A stretch of 64,000 nucleotides of DNA from DAOTXL01 sp034435455 (GTDB lineage: Bacteria > Chloroflexota > Anaerolineae > JAAYZQ01): assembly GCA_034435455.1 (NCBI GenBank), contig DAOTXL010000094.1, positions 62,001-126,000 of the forward strand. Reading direction: 5' to 3'. The notes beneath the pieces are model-generated. The model was given only the letters and a program-made list of their open reading frames with translations, had not been told where the DNA came from and made no database searches. Both the position numbers and the translations under genes were made by a program. Of the stretch, positions 24,001-32,000 are shown piece after piece (position 1 is the first letter of the stretch; the number at the start of each line of letters is the position of its first letter).

Positions 24001-26828
24001 TACCGGTCGGCCCGCAGGCGACGGATAAGCTCAGGGGTCTCTTCATAGGAGATCCCCAGGTCGGAGATGCGCTCCTGGGCACAGGCGTGGGGACCCATAT
24101 ATTCGGCCAGGACGGTGCTGGTCATCGTCTCGGCGTCGAAGCTGGAGATATAGGCGCTGGTGGCATCTATGGCCCGGCCCATCTGCTCGGCGATGCGAAG
24201 CAACACGGTCTCCAGGTCGAGGGCAGAGGAGATGGCCATCCCTGCTTCCCGGAGTGCCGTCTGCTCCCGCAACCGTTTCTCGGTCTCGGCGTGGAGCCGG
24301 GCGTTTTCGATGGCGACGGCCACCTGATTGGCGATGGTCTGGGCCAGGGCCACCTCGTCGGGGTGGAAGGACCGCTGCCGCCCTACGGCATCCAGGCCGA
24401 TGCTGCCGATCACGTTGCCTTTAACGAGGAGAGGCACCAGGAGTATAGAGCGGATGTCCAGTTGCTGCATCGTCTCGCGCACGGCGGCCATCAGTGGGTC
24501 GCTCCCCACGTCGGCGATGACCAGCGGTTTCCGATCGGCGATGATCCGTTCGGCCGCCAGGTAACCAGGAACGGGATAGCGTACCCCTACCGAGCCGGTA
24601 GCCGGATATTCGGCCACGACCTGCCCATAGGAGAGGGTGTCGTCGAAGAGCAGGACCCCGCTGTGGTCCACTTCGAACACCGCCACCATCTGGGCAACGG
24701 TCGTTTCCAGGATGCGCAGGGGGTCCAGGGAGGCGCCGATGGTGCGCGAGATCTGATGGACCACTTCCAGGTCTCGCGTCTTTTTCTCCAGCCGGACCAG
24801 ATACTCCCGGAGTTCGGCAAAGAGGCGGGCGTTTTTGAGCGCAACGGCGGCCTGCGCGGCAAAGAGTTCGGCCAGATCGATCTCTTCCGGGCTGAAGGTA
24901 CGGGGATATCCCTTGCTGTAGATATTCAGCACACCGGTCACCGGCAACTGGCGGCTCAACGGCAGGGAGAGCAGGCTGCGGATCCCCTCCCGTTGAATCA
25001 AAAGGAGATCGCCAAAGGGCGAGTCGGCCAGATCCCTCACATAGATGGGAAGGAGCTTGCCCCCTTCTGGTGAGAGGGCCGCATACACCCGTTCTCTGGG
25101 GATGCGCTGGCGGCTGGTGTACTCCTCCGACAGGCCATAGCTGGCCCGAATCACAAGGGACCTCTCCTCTTCGTCCCACAGCATCAGGCTGATCGCCTCG
25201 GCGTGAAAGGCCCGCGCTGCCTCGGTTACGATCTGATTCAGCAGGGTATCCGGGTCCAGTTCGGCGCTCAGGGCGGCGGCGGTGGTCTGGATGCTTTTCA
25301 ACTCCAGCCGGCGCTGCCGCTCGACGGCAAAGAGCCGGGCGTTTTCGATGGCCACGGCTGCCTGATCGGCCAGTAACTGCAACACCCGCAACTCCCCCTC
25401 GGGCACGGCGTGGGCCTGCCGATAGGAGATATTCATGACCCCCACCACCCGCTCGCCGATCTTGAGGGGCAGGCCCACGAGGGCCCCTTCCCAATCTGCC
25501 GGGGCGTCGGCAAACAGGGGGTGGGCGCGCATGTCCGCCACCACAATCGGCTCGCCTGTCCGGGCCACGGTATAGGTCAGGCCCTCGGGGCGGGGTTCGG
25601 CCCACAGGGTGCCCTGGCGACCGTCAGCCCACAGCGCCGCTCCAAAGGTCAAGAGGCCATCCCGGTAGAGGAACACATGGGCATTTCGCACCCCGCTCAG
25701 GAGCTGCATCGCGCTGCGCAGGATGTTTTCCAACACGGCCGGCAGCTCCAGGCTGGAGGTCAGGCTCAGGCTGGCCTGGCGCACCGCCTCCAGTTCGGCC
25801 ACCCGCTGCCTGGCCGCCTCGTACAGGCGCGCATTTTCCAACCCAAGGGCCAGTTGATCGGCCAGGCTCTGGGCCACGAACAGGTCATCGTCGTCAAAGG
25901 CCCCTGGCTGGTCGCTGTTCAGGTCCAGCACACCCAGCACGCGATCTCCGGCCCGGATGGGCACGGCCATCTCCGACCTGGTCTCCGGCAGGAGCGGATC
26001 GGCGACATAGTAAGGGTCCTGATCCACGTCGTTGGCCACGTAGCCCTGCCCGGTAGCCGCGACATGGCCGATGATCCCCTCTTGACCGATGCGGAGGCTC
26101 AACCTCCGGGCAGGCACGGGGGCAGCCGGATCGCGCCAGCTGCCGGCCCGGAAGACCATAGACTCCCCTGCCGGGTCGGTCAGGAACACGTCCACATGGT
26201 AATAGCCGAACCGGTCCCGGATCGCCTGGACGGCGTAATCGAGGAGGGCCTGGGGGTCCAGGATCGATAACACCTGGCGGCTGACATCAGCGATCAGGCT
26301 CAGGTGGGCGGAACGGCGGCGCTCGGCTTCCAGCAGGCGGGCGTTTTCGATGACGACGGCTGCCTGGCCGGCAAAGGCCATCACCAGTTGGGCATCCTGC
26401 GCCCGGTAGTAGTCCGGTTCGGCCTTGTCCACGTTCAAGATGCCGATCATCCGGCCCTGCGCCAGCAGCGGAGCCCCGATCCAGGAACGGATATATTCCG
26501 TCCCCGGCACAGGCACCCACGCTTCCTCCAGCCGCACGTCGGGGATGATCAGCGGCTGCCCTGTTTCCCGCATCCGGGCGATCTTGCGGTTATGAGGGGG
26601 CAGGGTAAACTCTTGCCAGGCAACGTCGGGGGGCAGGCCCCGGGCGGCGACGAGATGCCAGGTTGGCCTGCCGGCCAGGAGAATAGAGGCGCTGTCATAG
26701 GGCACGATCTGGCCCAGTTGCTCCAGGATCGTATCCAGAACGGCCTGCAATCCCTGGCCGGAGGCGGGGATCGGCGCCAATTCACCCTGGGCATCGGCCA
26801 TGCTGTGCTGTTGCACCCGTTCGACCAT
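21012..26828 (-). CDS. Giant cytoplasmic histidine kinase with ten GAF domains
   Basis: A 1938-residue sensor kinase. Ten GAF domains follow each other, each ending in a helix of the type QAAVAIENARLF; their ends fall near residues 165, 335, 500, 665, 845, 1020, 1185, 1355, 1515 and 1680. A HisKA domain follows with the phospho-accepting His1715 in NISHELRTPL, then a HATPase domain (NLLQNALKFS, DTGIGIP, GAGLGLTIVK). No signal peptide, membrane segment, PAS or receiver domain is seen. No response regulator gene is adjacent. The start ATG abuts the TAG of the upstream membrane-protein gene. Typical GAF kinases carry one to three GAF domains, so this is extreme. The ligands are unknown. Confidence 0.93.
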   Translation of the reverse strand: MVERVQQHSMADAQGELAPIPASGQGLQAVLDTILEQLGQIVPYDSASILLAGRPTWHLVAARGLPPDVAWQEFTLPPHNRKIARMRETGQPLIIPDVRLEEAWVPVPGTEYIRSWIGAPLLAQGRMIGILNVDKAEPDYYRAQDAQLVMAFAGQAAVVIENARLLEAERRRSAHLSLIADVSRQVLSILDPQALLDYAVQAIRDRFGYYHVDVFLTDPAGESMVFRAGSWRDPAAPVPARRLSLRIGQEGIIGHVAATGQGYVANDVDQDPYYVADPLLPETRSEMAVPIRAGDRVLGVLDLNSDQPGAFDDDDLFVAQSLADQLALGLENARLYEAARQRVAELEAVRQASLSLTSSLELPAVLENILRSAMQLLSGVRNAHVFLYRDGLLTFGAALWADGRQGTLWAEPRPEGLTYTVARTGEPIVVADMRAHPLFADAPADWEGALVGLPLKIGERVVGVMNISYRQAHAVPEGELRVLQLLADQAAVAIENARLFAVERQRRLELKSIQTTAAALSAELDPDTLLNQIVTEAARAFHAEAISLMLWDEEERSLVIRASYGLSEEYTSRQRIPRERVYAALSPEGGKLLPIYVRDLADSPFGDLLLIQREGIRSLLSLPLSRQLPVTGVLNIYSKGYPRTFSPEEIDLAELFAAQAAVALKNARLFAELREYLVRLEKKTRDLEVVHQISRTIGASLDPLRILETTVAQMVAVFEVDHSGVLLFDDTLSYGQVVAEYPATGSVGVRYPVPGYLAAERIIADRKPLVIADVGSDPLMAAVRETMQQLDIRSILLVPLLVKGNVIGSIGLDAVGRQRSFHPDEVALAQTIANQVAVAIENARLHAETEKRLREQTALREAGMAISSALDLETVLLRIAEQMGRAIDATSAYISSFDAETMTSTVLAEYMGPHACAQERISDLGISYEETPELIRRLRADRYRIASLDDPDLPEDERVHMERYGAQTVLFIPLQAKGQLLGYAELWESRHRREFSPDEIALCRGIAQQAAMAIENARLFQEAEAHAREMAALAAVGRAVNTLELGELLENIAENALRAVQAEISSVYLFDDSGQRLVPKAVWGIHREEFQTATFVPGEGTIGWVAQTGQPLIVQDAAAAPIFIVKADASWQIRNTLTVPLEVKGQVIGTLEVCNKTGAAGFTADDQRLLTTFAAQAAIAIENARLYQEVSRHLEEVQILNRVATEAATTLDLDEAVRRGLLALLGTRHFERVNILLLDETRGDLWLHPALAGSDLFPQRAAFRIPLGKGIAGWVAQTGEPLRVADVRQEPRYIAGYHDTLSELCVPLRVGDRIIGVLDAQSTRLDAFSEDDQRLLSTLAGQLSTVLDNARLFAESQQRVRELTALTQVSMALTEAKDLNRILDIVLEQAMAILNSREGSIILIDPLGSDTLRIVAERGLGPQVVERFNSRPVYVHEGTYKRALSSGRMVEVADTATDPDFLHDVGSQARQVTNVPLMTEQGAIGLIAADGVPRDDTARRLLTALADMAAVAIEKERLHEETLHRLAEVSTLYTLSTQITSSLSLKPVLDSIVSILKLTLDCRACCIFLLDASGEYLQLKAGSGLAYDWTDIARLRVGEGVSGRVISEGRSIYVPDTWQEPDFLFFDPNIRSLLVVPLIVHGEIIGTLSIDDLKPNAFDEEIRLLTIVAAQVAVAIENAQLYESLHKSYKELEQAYNELQQLDRMKSEFVQNISHELRTPLTFIKGYIELLREEEMGELSDGQRTALDIVANKAEALSRLVDDIISLQQAERDRLKLAPLSLTEVGHAAVQAAQASAMEQGIRLYDEIPEELPLVMGDRQRLGQVFDNLLQNALKFSNAGGRVTVRMGQEGLFIRTEVEDTGIGIPADHLARIFDRFYQVDGTTTRRAGGAGLGLTIVKQIIEGHGGQVGVQSELGKGSLFYFTVPLADLDRQKEGTA

Positions 26829-27167
26829 CTAGTGTTCTTTCAGCAACCAGCTCCAATAGTACCAGGTGATCCCCAAACCGAGGCTCAGCCCCACGGCCAG
26901 GGGGAGATGATAGAGGAAAAGGTAAAAGATGGATGAATTGAGCGAGTGGGGGATACTCTGCGCCGAAGCCCAAAACACGCTGGCGCGGATGAGGCGGAGC
27001 ACGACCGCCACCCCCACACAGCCCAGGGCCCCATAGTACCCCTTGTAGACAGGGGGCATTTTGGTGACAGCACCCAGCTTGCGTCCGAACTGGGCCAGGA
27101 TGGCCAGAGCATACATCAGCGACACCAGGCCCATCGAACCCAGAATGGCGCCCAGGATGTCCATCAT
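26829..27167 (-). CDS. Small membrane protein B (112 residues)
   Basis: The start ATG 27167 follows GGGGAGCAAACG and overlaps the TGA of the upstream gene (ATGA), so a longer in-frame extension is rejected. Hydrophobic segments lie near residues 5-24, 44-65 and 80-108 (YLFLYHLPLAVGLSLGLGI). No domain is recognised. It is enclosed by a second small membrane protein and the giant kinase, so it may be a membrane partner or input for that kinase; this is inferred from position only. Confidence 0.8.
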   Translation of the reverse strand: MMDILGAILGSMGLVSLMYALAILAQFGRKLGAVTKMPPVYKGYYGALGCVGVAVVLRLIRASVFWASAQSIPHSLNSSIFYLFLYHLPLAVGLSLGLGITWYYWSWLLKEH

Positions 27168-27484
27168 CGTTTGCTCCCCATCATCGCCCTGAACAGGGAA
27201 TAACACAGGGCCGACAGGATCAGGCCGCCCACCAGAAACAGCAGGTCGGGCTCCCACGCGCCCACGAAATCCAGGAGCGGATCGCCGGTATAGCGGTTGG
27301 CAAAAAAGGCGTCCCACACGGCAGCCACGATAAAAAGCCCCAGGGGGAGGAGGAATAGCCGGTAGCCCGACCTTTGCCGGAACTTGATCTCGTGGAAACG
27401 CCCGATCAGGAGCAGGAAGCCGATCAGGGCTGCCGCTACGATCCAACTGTACAGAATCAAGATGGAGCCGAGTGTGTGACCCAA
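27164..27484 (-). CDS. Small membrane protein A (106 residues)
   Basis: TTG start at 27484 behind CAGGAGAACAAAC. Three hydrophobic segments near residues 5-27 (ILILYSWIVAAALIGFLLLI), 42-60 and 78-98. A basic loop, HEIKFRQRSGYR, lies between the first two. No family is recognised. It overlaps membrane protein B by 4 nt and follows the KaiC-like gene by 59 nt. Confidence 0.78.
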   Translation of the reverse strand: MGHTLGSILILYSWIVAAALIGFLLLIGRFHEIKFRQRSGYRLFLLPLGLFIVAAVWDAFFANRYTGDPLLDFVGAWEPDLLFLVGGLILSALCYSLFRAMMGSKR

Positions 27485-27543
27485 GTTTGTTCTCCTGGCT
27501 CTGGCCCTCCCTGCCGTGGAGAGGCTGAAGTGCGCAGCAGAAC

Positions 27544-28308
27544 CTACCGTTTGCCAAAGGCCTCCACAAAGGCCTCGGCCATGCGCCGGGGGCTGCCGCT
27601 CATGATGCCCTCCTGGCCTTCGAACTTGGACATAATCTCGATGCCCTGGCGCGTGATCTCGAACTGGCGGATGTCTTTGGCGTGGTCGCTGCCCCGCAGT
27701 TTCAGGACCAGAAGGGCCTTGCGGATGGTGCTTTCCAGCTCCACATAGCGCAGCAAAATGTAGGAATCTACCACGAACGCCAGGGGATTCTGGCCTTCTT
27801 CCCCCCCCAGCAGCACGGGGCTCTCCCGCGTCAGGATGCTGGTCAGCCCTTCCCGTTTGAGGGCATTGATAAAGCCATAAACCACCGCGCGGAGCTCGGT
27901 GACATTCTCGGCCAGTTGGTCAAAGTGGGAGATGCTATCAACCAGGATGCGCCGGGCACCCATTTCGCGGGCCAGGGTTTCAATGACCCCCCCCACGCTC
28001 TCCAGGTCGGAGCGGGTGACCTCCGGGCTGGTCATGATCACGCGCAGCTTGCCCTCCCGCTCAAGCTGACGAAAGTCCCAGCCAAAGTTCTCGGCGTCCC
28101 GGTAGTACTGCTGGGGGAACTCCTCAAAGGTCACGATCAACCCCGGCTCGTTGTGGTATCGGATGCCGTTGTAGATGAACTGCATCCCAAGGGTGCTTTT
28201 GCCCGTGCCGGGTGGCCCTTCCACCAGGTTGGCCGTCTGCGGCAAGAACCCCCCGCCCAGCATCTCATCAAGCCCTTTTATATCAGTCTTGATCCGTTCA
28301 TTGCTCAT
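27544..28308 (-). CDS. KaiC/RAD55-family ATPase, single domain
   Basis: A 254-residue RecA-like ATPase. ATG 28308 is chosen for the AGGAGG site upstream. Walker A is GPPGTGKST; the segment IVTFEEFPQQYYRDAENFGWD and the Walker B region RRILVDSISHF are typical. Near the C-terminus KALLVLKLRGSDHAKDIRQF matches the KaiC LKLRG-type motif. One KaiC domain only, and the clock-type autophosphorylation Ser/Thr pair is not evident, so this is not a clock KaiC in the strict sense. In archaea and Chloroflexota such proteins sit in signalling operons. Here it precedes two membrane proteins and a histidine kinase. Confidence 0.9.
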   Translation of the reverse strand: MSNERIKTDIKGLDEMLGGGFLPQTANLVEGPPGTGKSTLGMQFIYNGIRYHNEPGLIVTFEEFPQQYYRDAENFGWDFRQLEREGKLRVIMTSPEVTRSDLESVGGVIETLAREMGARRILVDSISHFDQLAENVTELRAVVYGFINALKREGLTSILTRESPVLLGGEEGQNPLAFVVDSYILLRYVELESTIRKALLVLKLRGSDHAKDIRQFEITRQGIEIMSKFEGQEGIMSGSPRRMAEAFVEAFGKR

Positions 28309-28406
28309 GTTTTTCTGCCTCCTTTGAGCGCACAACCTCCCGGCCAAGGCTGCCGGGTGCTCCCTGGGTTTGCCTGGGGCGAACTACGGCCCGGCTCCGG
28401 GGGTGC

Positions 28407-28784
28407 CTATCGGATGCCGCGGACAATGTGATAGATGACCTTGACGCGGAAATGGCGATCTTCGCAGGCTTTGATAAAGCGTTCGATCAGTTCCCGCGTA
28501 TCGGCGTTGCCGGTCAGGGAGTAGATGGGCATCCCCTCCAGCAACCTGACATCCATGATCCCACTGTCCACCAACTCGCGCAATTCCGGCTCGACGGTGG
28601 CAGCATTCCGGCCGATATACTTGGCAATGTTTTCCGCTGTATCGGCGGTGTTGGGATTCTCCCGCAAAAATCGAACCAGGTCCCATTTGATAAACGAGCT
28701 GATCTTGGTTCTGACCAGGTCCAGGAGCTGGGGGTCCATATCGTTCATAAGCCTTGTCGTGAAATCTTCTCCACTGAAGACCAA
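28407..28784 (-). CDS. Winged-helix DNA-binding-like protein
   Basis: A 125-residue protein. TTG 28784 is chosen because an ideal AAGGAGG site lies 7-8 nt upstream; ATG 28748 is an alternative. The middle, FIKWDLVRFLRENPNTADTA followed by NIAKYIGRNAATVEPELRE, and the short wing LLEGMPIYSLTG fit a winged helix of the ArsR/MarR size class. First gene of the nine-gene operon, 98 nt before the KaiC-like gene, so it is a candidate regulator of the operon. Confidence 0.78.
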   Translation of the reverse strand: MVFSGEDFTTRLMNDMDPQLLDLVRTKISSFIKWDLVRFLRENPNTADTAENIAKYIGRNAATVEPELRELVDSGIMDVRLLEGMPIYSLTGNADTRELIERFIKACEDRHFRVKVIYHIVRGIR

Positions 28785-28900
28785 CGTTGCACCTCCTTTT
28801 CCTCGTGGGGGGCTTTTCGCAACCGGCGGATCGGTGGCCCCCCCATCCGGCAATCTGCCCATTCCTCCCGGGCGTCTAAGGCCGCTGTCTTGACGGCCTT

Positions 28901-28929
28901 ATTGTAGCATCTTTGGCCCAAAAGATCAA
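28901..28929 (-). promoter_or_regulatory. Sigma70 promoter of the KaiC-GAF kinase-Ptb operon
   Basis: On the minus strand TTGATC (28924-28929) and TACAAT (28901-28906) are 17 bases apart. The spacer contains an imperfect palindrome, TCTTTTGGGCCAAAGA, a possible operator. The leader to the TTG at 28784 is about 110 nt. Confidence 0.8.
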
Positions 28930-28998
28930 ACCTTGCCCCAGAGCAATACAACCTGGCCGCTGCCCCTCTTCGGGTCGGGTGGTGCCGGCTCAGAGCTT

Positions 28999-29084
28999 GT
29001 CTGAAAACCACCAGGGACACGAAGGACACCAGGGTTTTTTAGCTATTCCTTTTTATTCCTTTGCGTATGGCCATCTTTTCAGAC
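28999..29084. repeat. MITE-like element with GTCTGAAAA / TTTTCAGAC ends
   Basis: An 86-bp element bounded by perfect 9-bp inverted ends (28999-29007, 29076-29084). Its interior begins CCACCAGGGACACGAAGGAC. It is homologous, in opposite orientation, to 46375-46470, including a few flanking bases (GCTT before the left end). It ends 7 nt before the last base of secA, so it may supply the secA 3' UTR. Confidence 0.85.
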
Positions 29085-29090
29085 CAGCCC

Positions 29091-32000
29091 TCAGGAGGCC
29101 TGGACCGGCTGCGGCATCTGGCGGAACAGGGAGCGGACGACCGTGCGGCGGATGTTGTGGCTCAAGTCCTCGAACAGCTCAAACGCCTTGCGCTTGTACT
29201 CCACCAGCGGGTCCCGTTGCCCATACGCCTCCAGGCCGATGCCCCGGCGCAGGTCTTCGATATCGGTCAGGTAATCGATCCACAGGCGGCTGATGGTGTA
29301 CAGCAGCACCTGGCGCTCGATGCGGCCCATGATCTGCCGCCCCAGGTAGGCGCTCAGCCAGGCCCGTTGCTCCGGGGGCAGGTCCTGGAAGCGGGTGGCT
29401 CCCCACCCGGCCACCGCCTGCTGCCCCAGGTCCCGCAGCAGGGCATGGTAGAGGTCGGGTTCCAGGTCGCCCACCTTTTGGCGGCGCAACGTCCGCATCT
29501 GCCCCTCCCCGCCATCGGGCAGGGGCATCCCCTCCTCGCGCAGCGCCTGGTACAGGGCGCGGCGCAGCTCCTGGCCAAGGGCCGATAGCCGCTGCTGGCG
29601 GAGCCGGTCGGCCTGTTGTTGCCGCAGCGCCGCGATCAGCTCCTGGCGCAGGTCGGGTTGGAGGTCGCCCAGGCGCTGGTTCTGGAGCCGGTCGAACCGA
29701 TCCCGGTCCAGGAACCGATGGCGGGCCTGCAGGTGGGCCAGGATGGCCTCCCGCTCGGCCGGCGGCAGGTCGAGCAAGGGCTTTTCGGACCAGGCAGCCA
29801 GTTGCACCTGGCCAAACCGGATGGCCAACAGGTCCAGCTCCTCCCGCCGCCGCCGCCCCGCCGGTCCGGCCTCGAGGAGGGTGCCCAGCGGCTGCCCCCC
29901 CAGCCCCCCCCCCGGCGCCCGCTCCCCGGCATTTTCAAAATGGCCCACCCCCTCCAGGGCCTCGCGTAACCCCTGGCGCAGTTCGTCGTCGAGTTCCGCC
30001 ACCGGCCTGTCGCCAATGTCGGCGGCAAGCTGGCGGGCCAGGTCGTGGGCCACGGCCTCCCGATGCTCGCCGACCAGGTCGGCCAGGCGGCGTTCGAGGA
30101 AGTGGCTCCGGCGGCTCTCATCCACAAAATAGCCGATTTCGTCCAGGTAGCGCCACAGGGCAGCCTGGGTCTCCGGCGGCAGGGCGGCTACCGGCGTGGT
30201 GTTGAGGTCGGCCAGCAGATGCTCTCCCAGCGCCGCCTCGACCTCCGGCTGCAGGTCGGCGGGCAGGGAGGCGAGGGGCAGCTCTTCCACCTGGCGGAGG
30301 CGGTCCTGGTCCACAAAATAGTCGGTTTCGCCCAGCCGGGCGTGGATCGCCGCCTGCACGTCGGCGGGCAGTTCGCCGATGGGCTGCCGCTCGAGGGCTG
30401 AGGTGAGGCGGTCCACCACGGCCTGTTCGACCGTCCGCCGGGTTTCGGCCTCGAATTCGTCCAGCCGCTGATAGGGGAACAGCTCCTCTTTGAACCCGTC
30501 GGCGAAATATCCCTGGTCCCGCAGGTAGGTCCACACCAGCGCCCGCTCACGGTCGGGCAGGTTGGAGGGGCGCTGGCTCCGGATCTCCACCAGCCATTGC
30601 CGCCCCAGGTGCAGGGCCACGGCCCGGCGGACCTGTTCATCCAGCTCGGCCAGGGAACCGACCTGGGTCAGGCGCAGGCGCTCGGCGCGGTCGGCCACCA
30701 GCCCTTCGCCGTCCAGGAAGGCCAGCAGGGTGCTCTGCGTGTCGGCCGGCAGGATGCGGAAGGGGACGGTGGCCATCTCGGCCAGGCGGAGGTGGCCCAG
30801 GTGTTGTTCCAGGCCACGCAACAACTCGCCGGGCAGTTGGGCCAGGGTTTTACGCTCGTACCAGTGGACCTTTTCCTGATCCACGAAATAGTCCTGCTCA
30901 TCCAGGGCCTGATGGACCAGGCGGCGCACCTCGGCGGGCAACTCTTCCATCGTCCTGGTGGCCAGGTCGGCCTGGAGCCGGCCGATCAGTTCCTCGCGGA
31001 TCTGGGCCGCCAGGTTCCCGTCCAATTCCCCCAGCCGGCGGCCGGACAGCGCGCCCATCCGGTCTGGATCGGACAGCACCCCAGACCGCTTCAGCCGGTC
31101 CACGACCTGGCGGCGGGCATCGGTGTCCAGGCAGGCCAGCCCGGCGGCGTACTGTTGCCGGGCCAGGAACCGGGCAAACCCTTCCCGCACCTCCGGCCGG
31201 AGGTCGTCGAGGGGGGAAGCCAGCAGCGCGTCCCGGCGGGCCGGGTCGGTGAACAGCCCCTGCCGTTGCAGCGAGTCAATCACCACCTGGCGGGTCTTGA
31301 TGTCCAGGTTGGAGATCTTGCGCCTGCTCAGGCGATCCAGGCGGGCGCGGGCCAGGTACAGGAGGGCCTCTTGCTGCCGGTCCGGCGGCAGGTCGCCCAG
31401 CCGGCCGTGGACCAGGAAGCGCTGCACCTGCTCCTCATCCACAAAGGCCCGCCGGGCCTGGAGGTGGGCCATCACCACCTCGCGGGCCGGATCGGGCAGG
31501 TCGGCCACAGGGCGGTCCTGGTGGGCAGCGATGAAGCGCTGGCCCAGGAAGGCGGCCACTTCGTCGCGGGTGTGCTCATCCCAGTCGCGGATCGGCCGGT
31601 GCAGGAACTCCTGGCGGGCCTGCGGATCGTCCAGCAGGCCGGCCTGGCCCAGATAGTGGTGGATCTGCTCCTGGAGCGCCGCGTCCAGCTCGCGGATCGG
31701 CGTGCCGAGGACCTGCTCTTCCAGGGCCTGCCCCAGCCGGGCCAGCAGCCGGTCTGCCTGGGGCAGGTCGCCCAGGCGCAGGTTCTGTTTCTCCAGTTGG
31801 CGCACGGCCAGGAGGAACTGCAGGCGCGCCTCGAGGTCGGCGGGCAGTTCCTCAACGAGGCGGTCCCGGTACTCGCCCAACTGCTGTTCCCCCAGGTAGC
31901 GGAGCAGGCTGTCCCGGGTCGTCTCTTCCAGGTCGTCGAGGGTCAGTTGTTCCCAACGCTGGAGTTCCTGGTGCCCCCAGGTTTGCTCCCGCTGCTCGAC

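Noticed and set aside
21114..25073. Plus-strand frame of 1319 codons opposite the GAF kinase
   Set aside because: It mirrors the repeated GAF coding sequence on the minus strand. Its protein is low in recognisable motifs, and no promoter or ribosome site precedes it.
27544..28308. Circadian clock KaiC
   Set aside because: Only one RecA-like domain, no kaiA or kaiB, and no clear Ser/Thr autophosphorylation pair; it belongs to the wider KaiC/RAD55 family.
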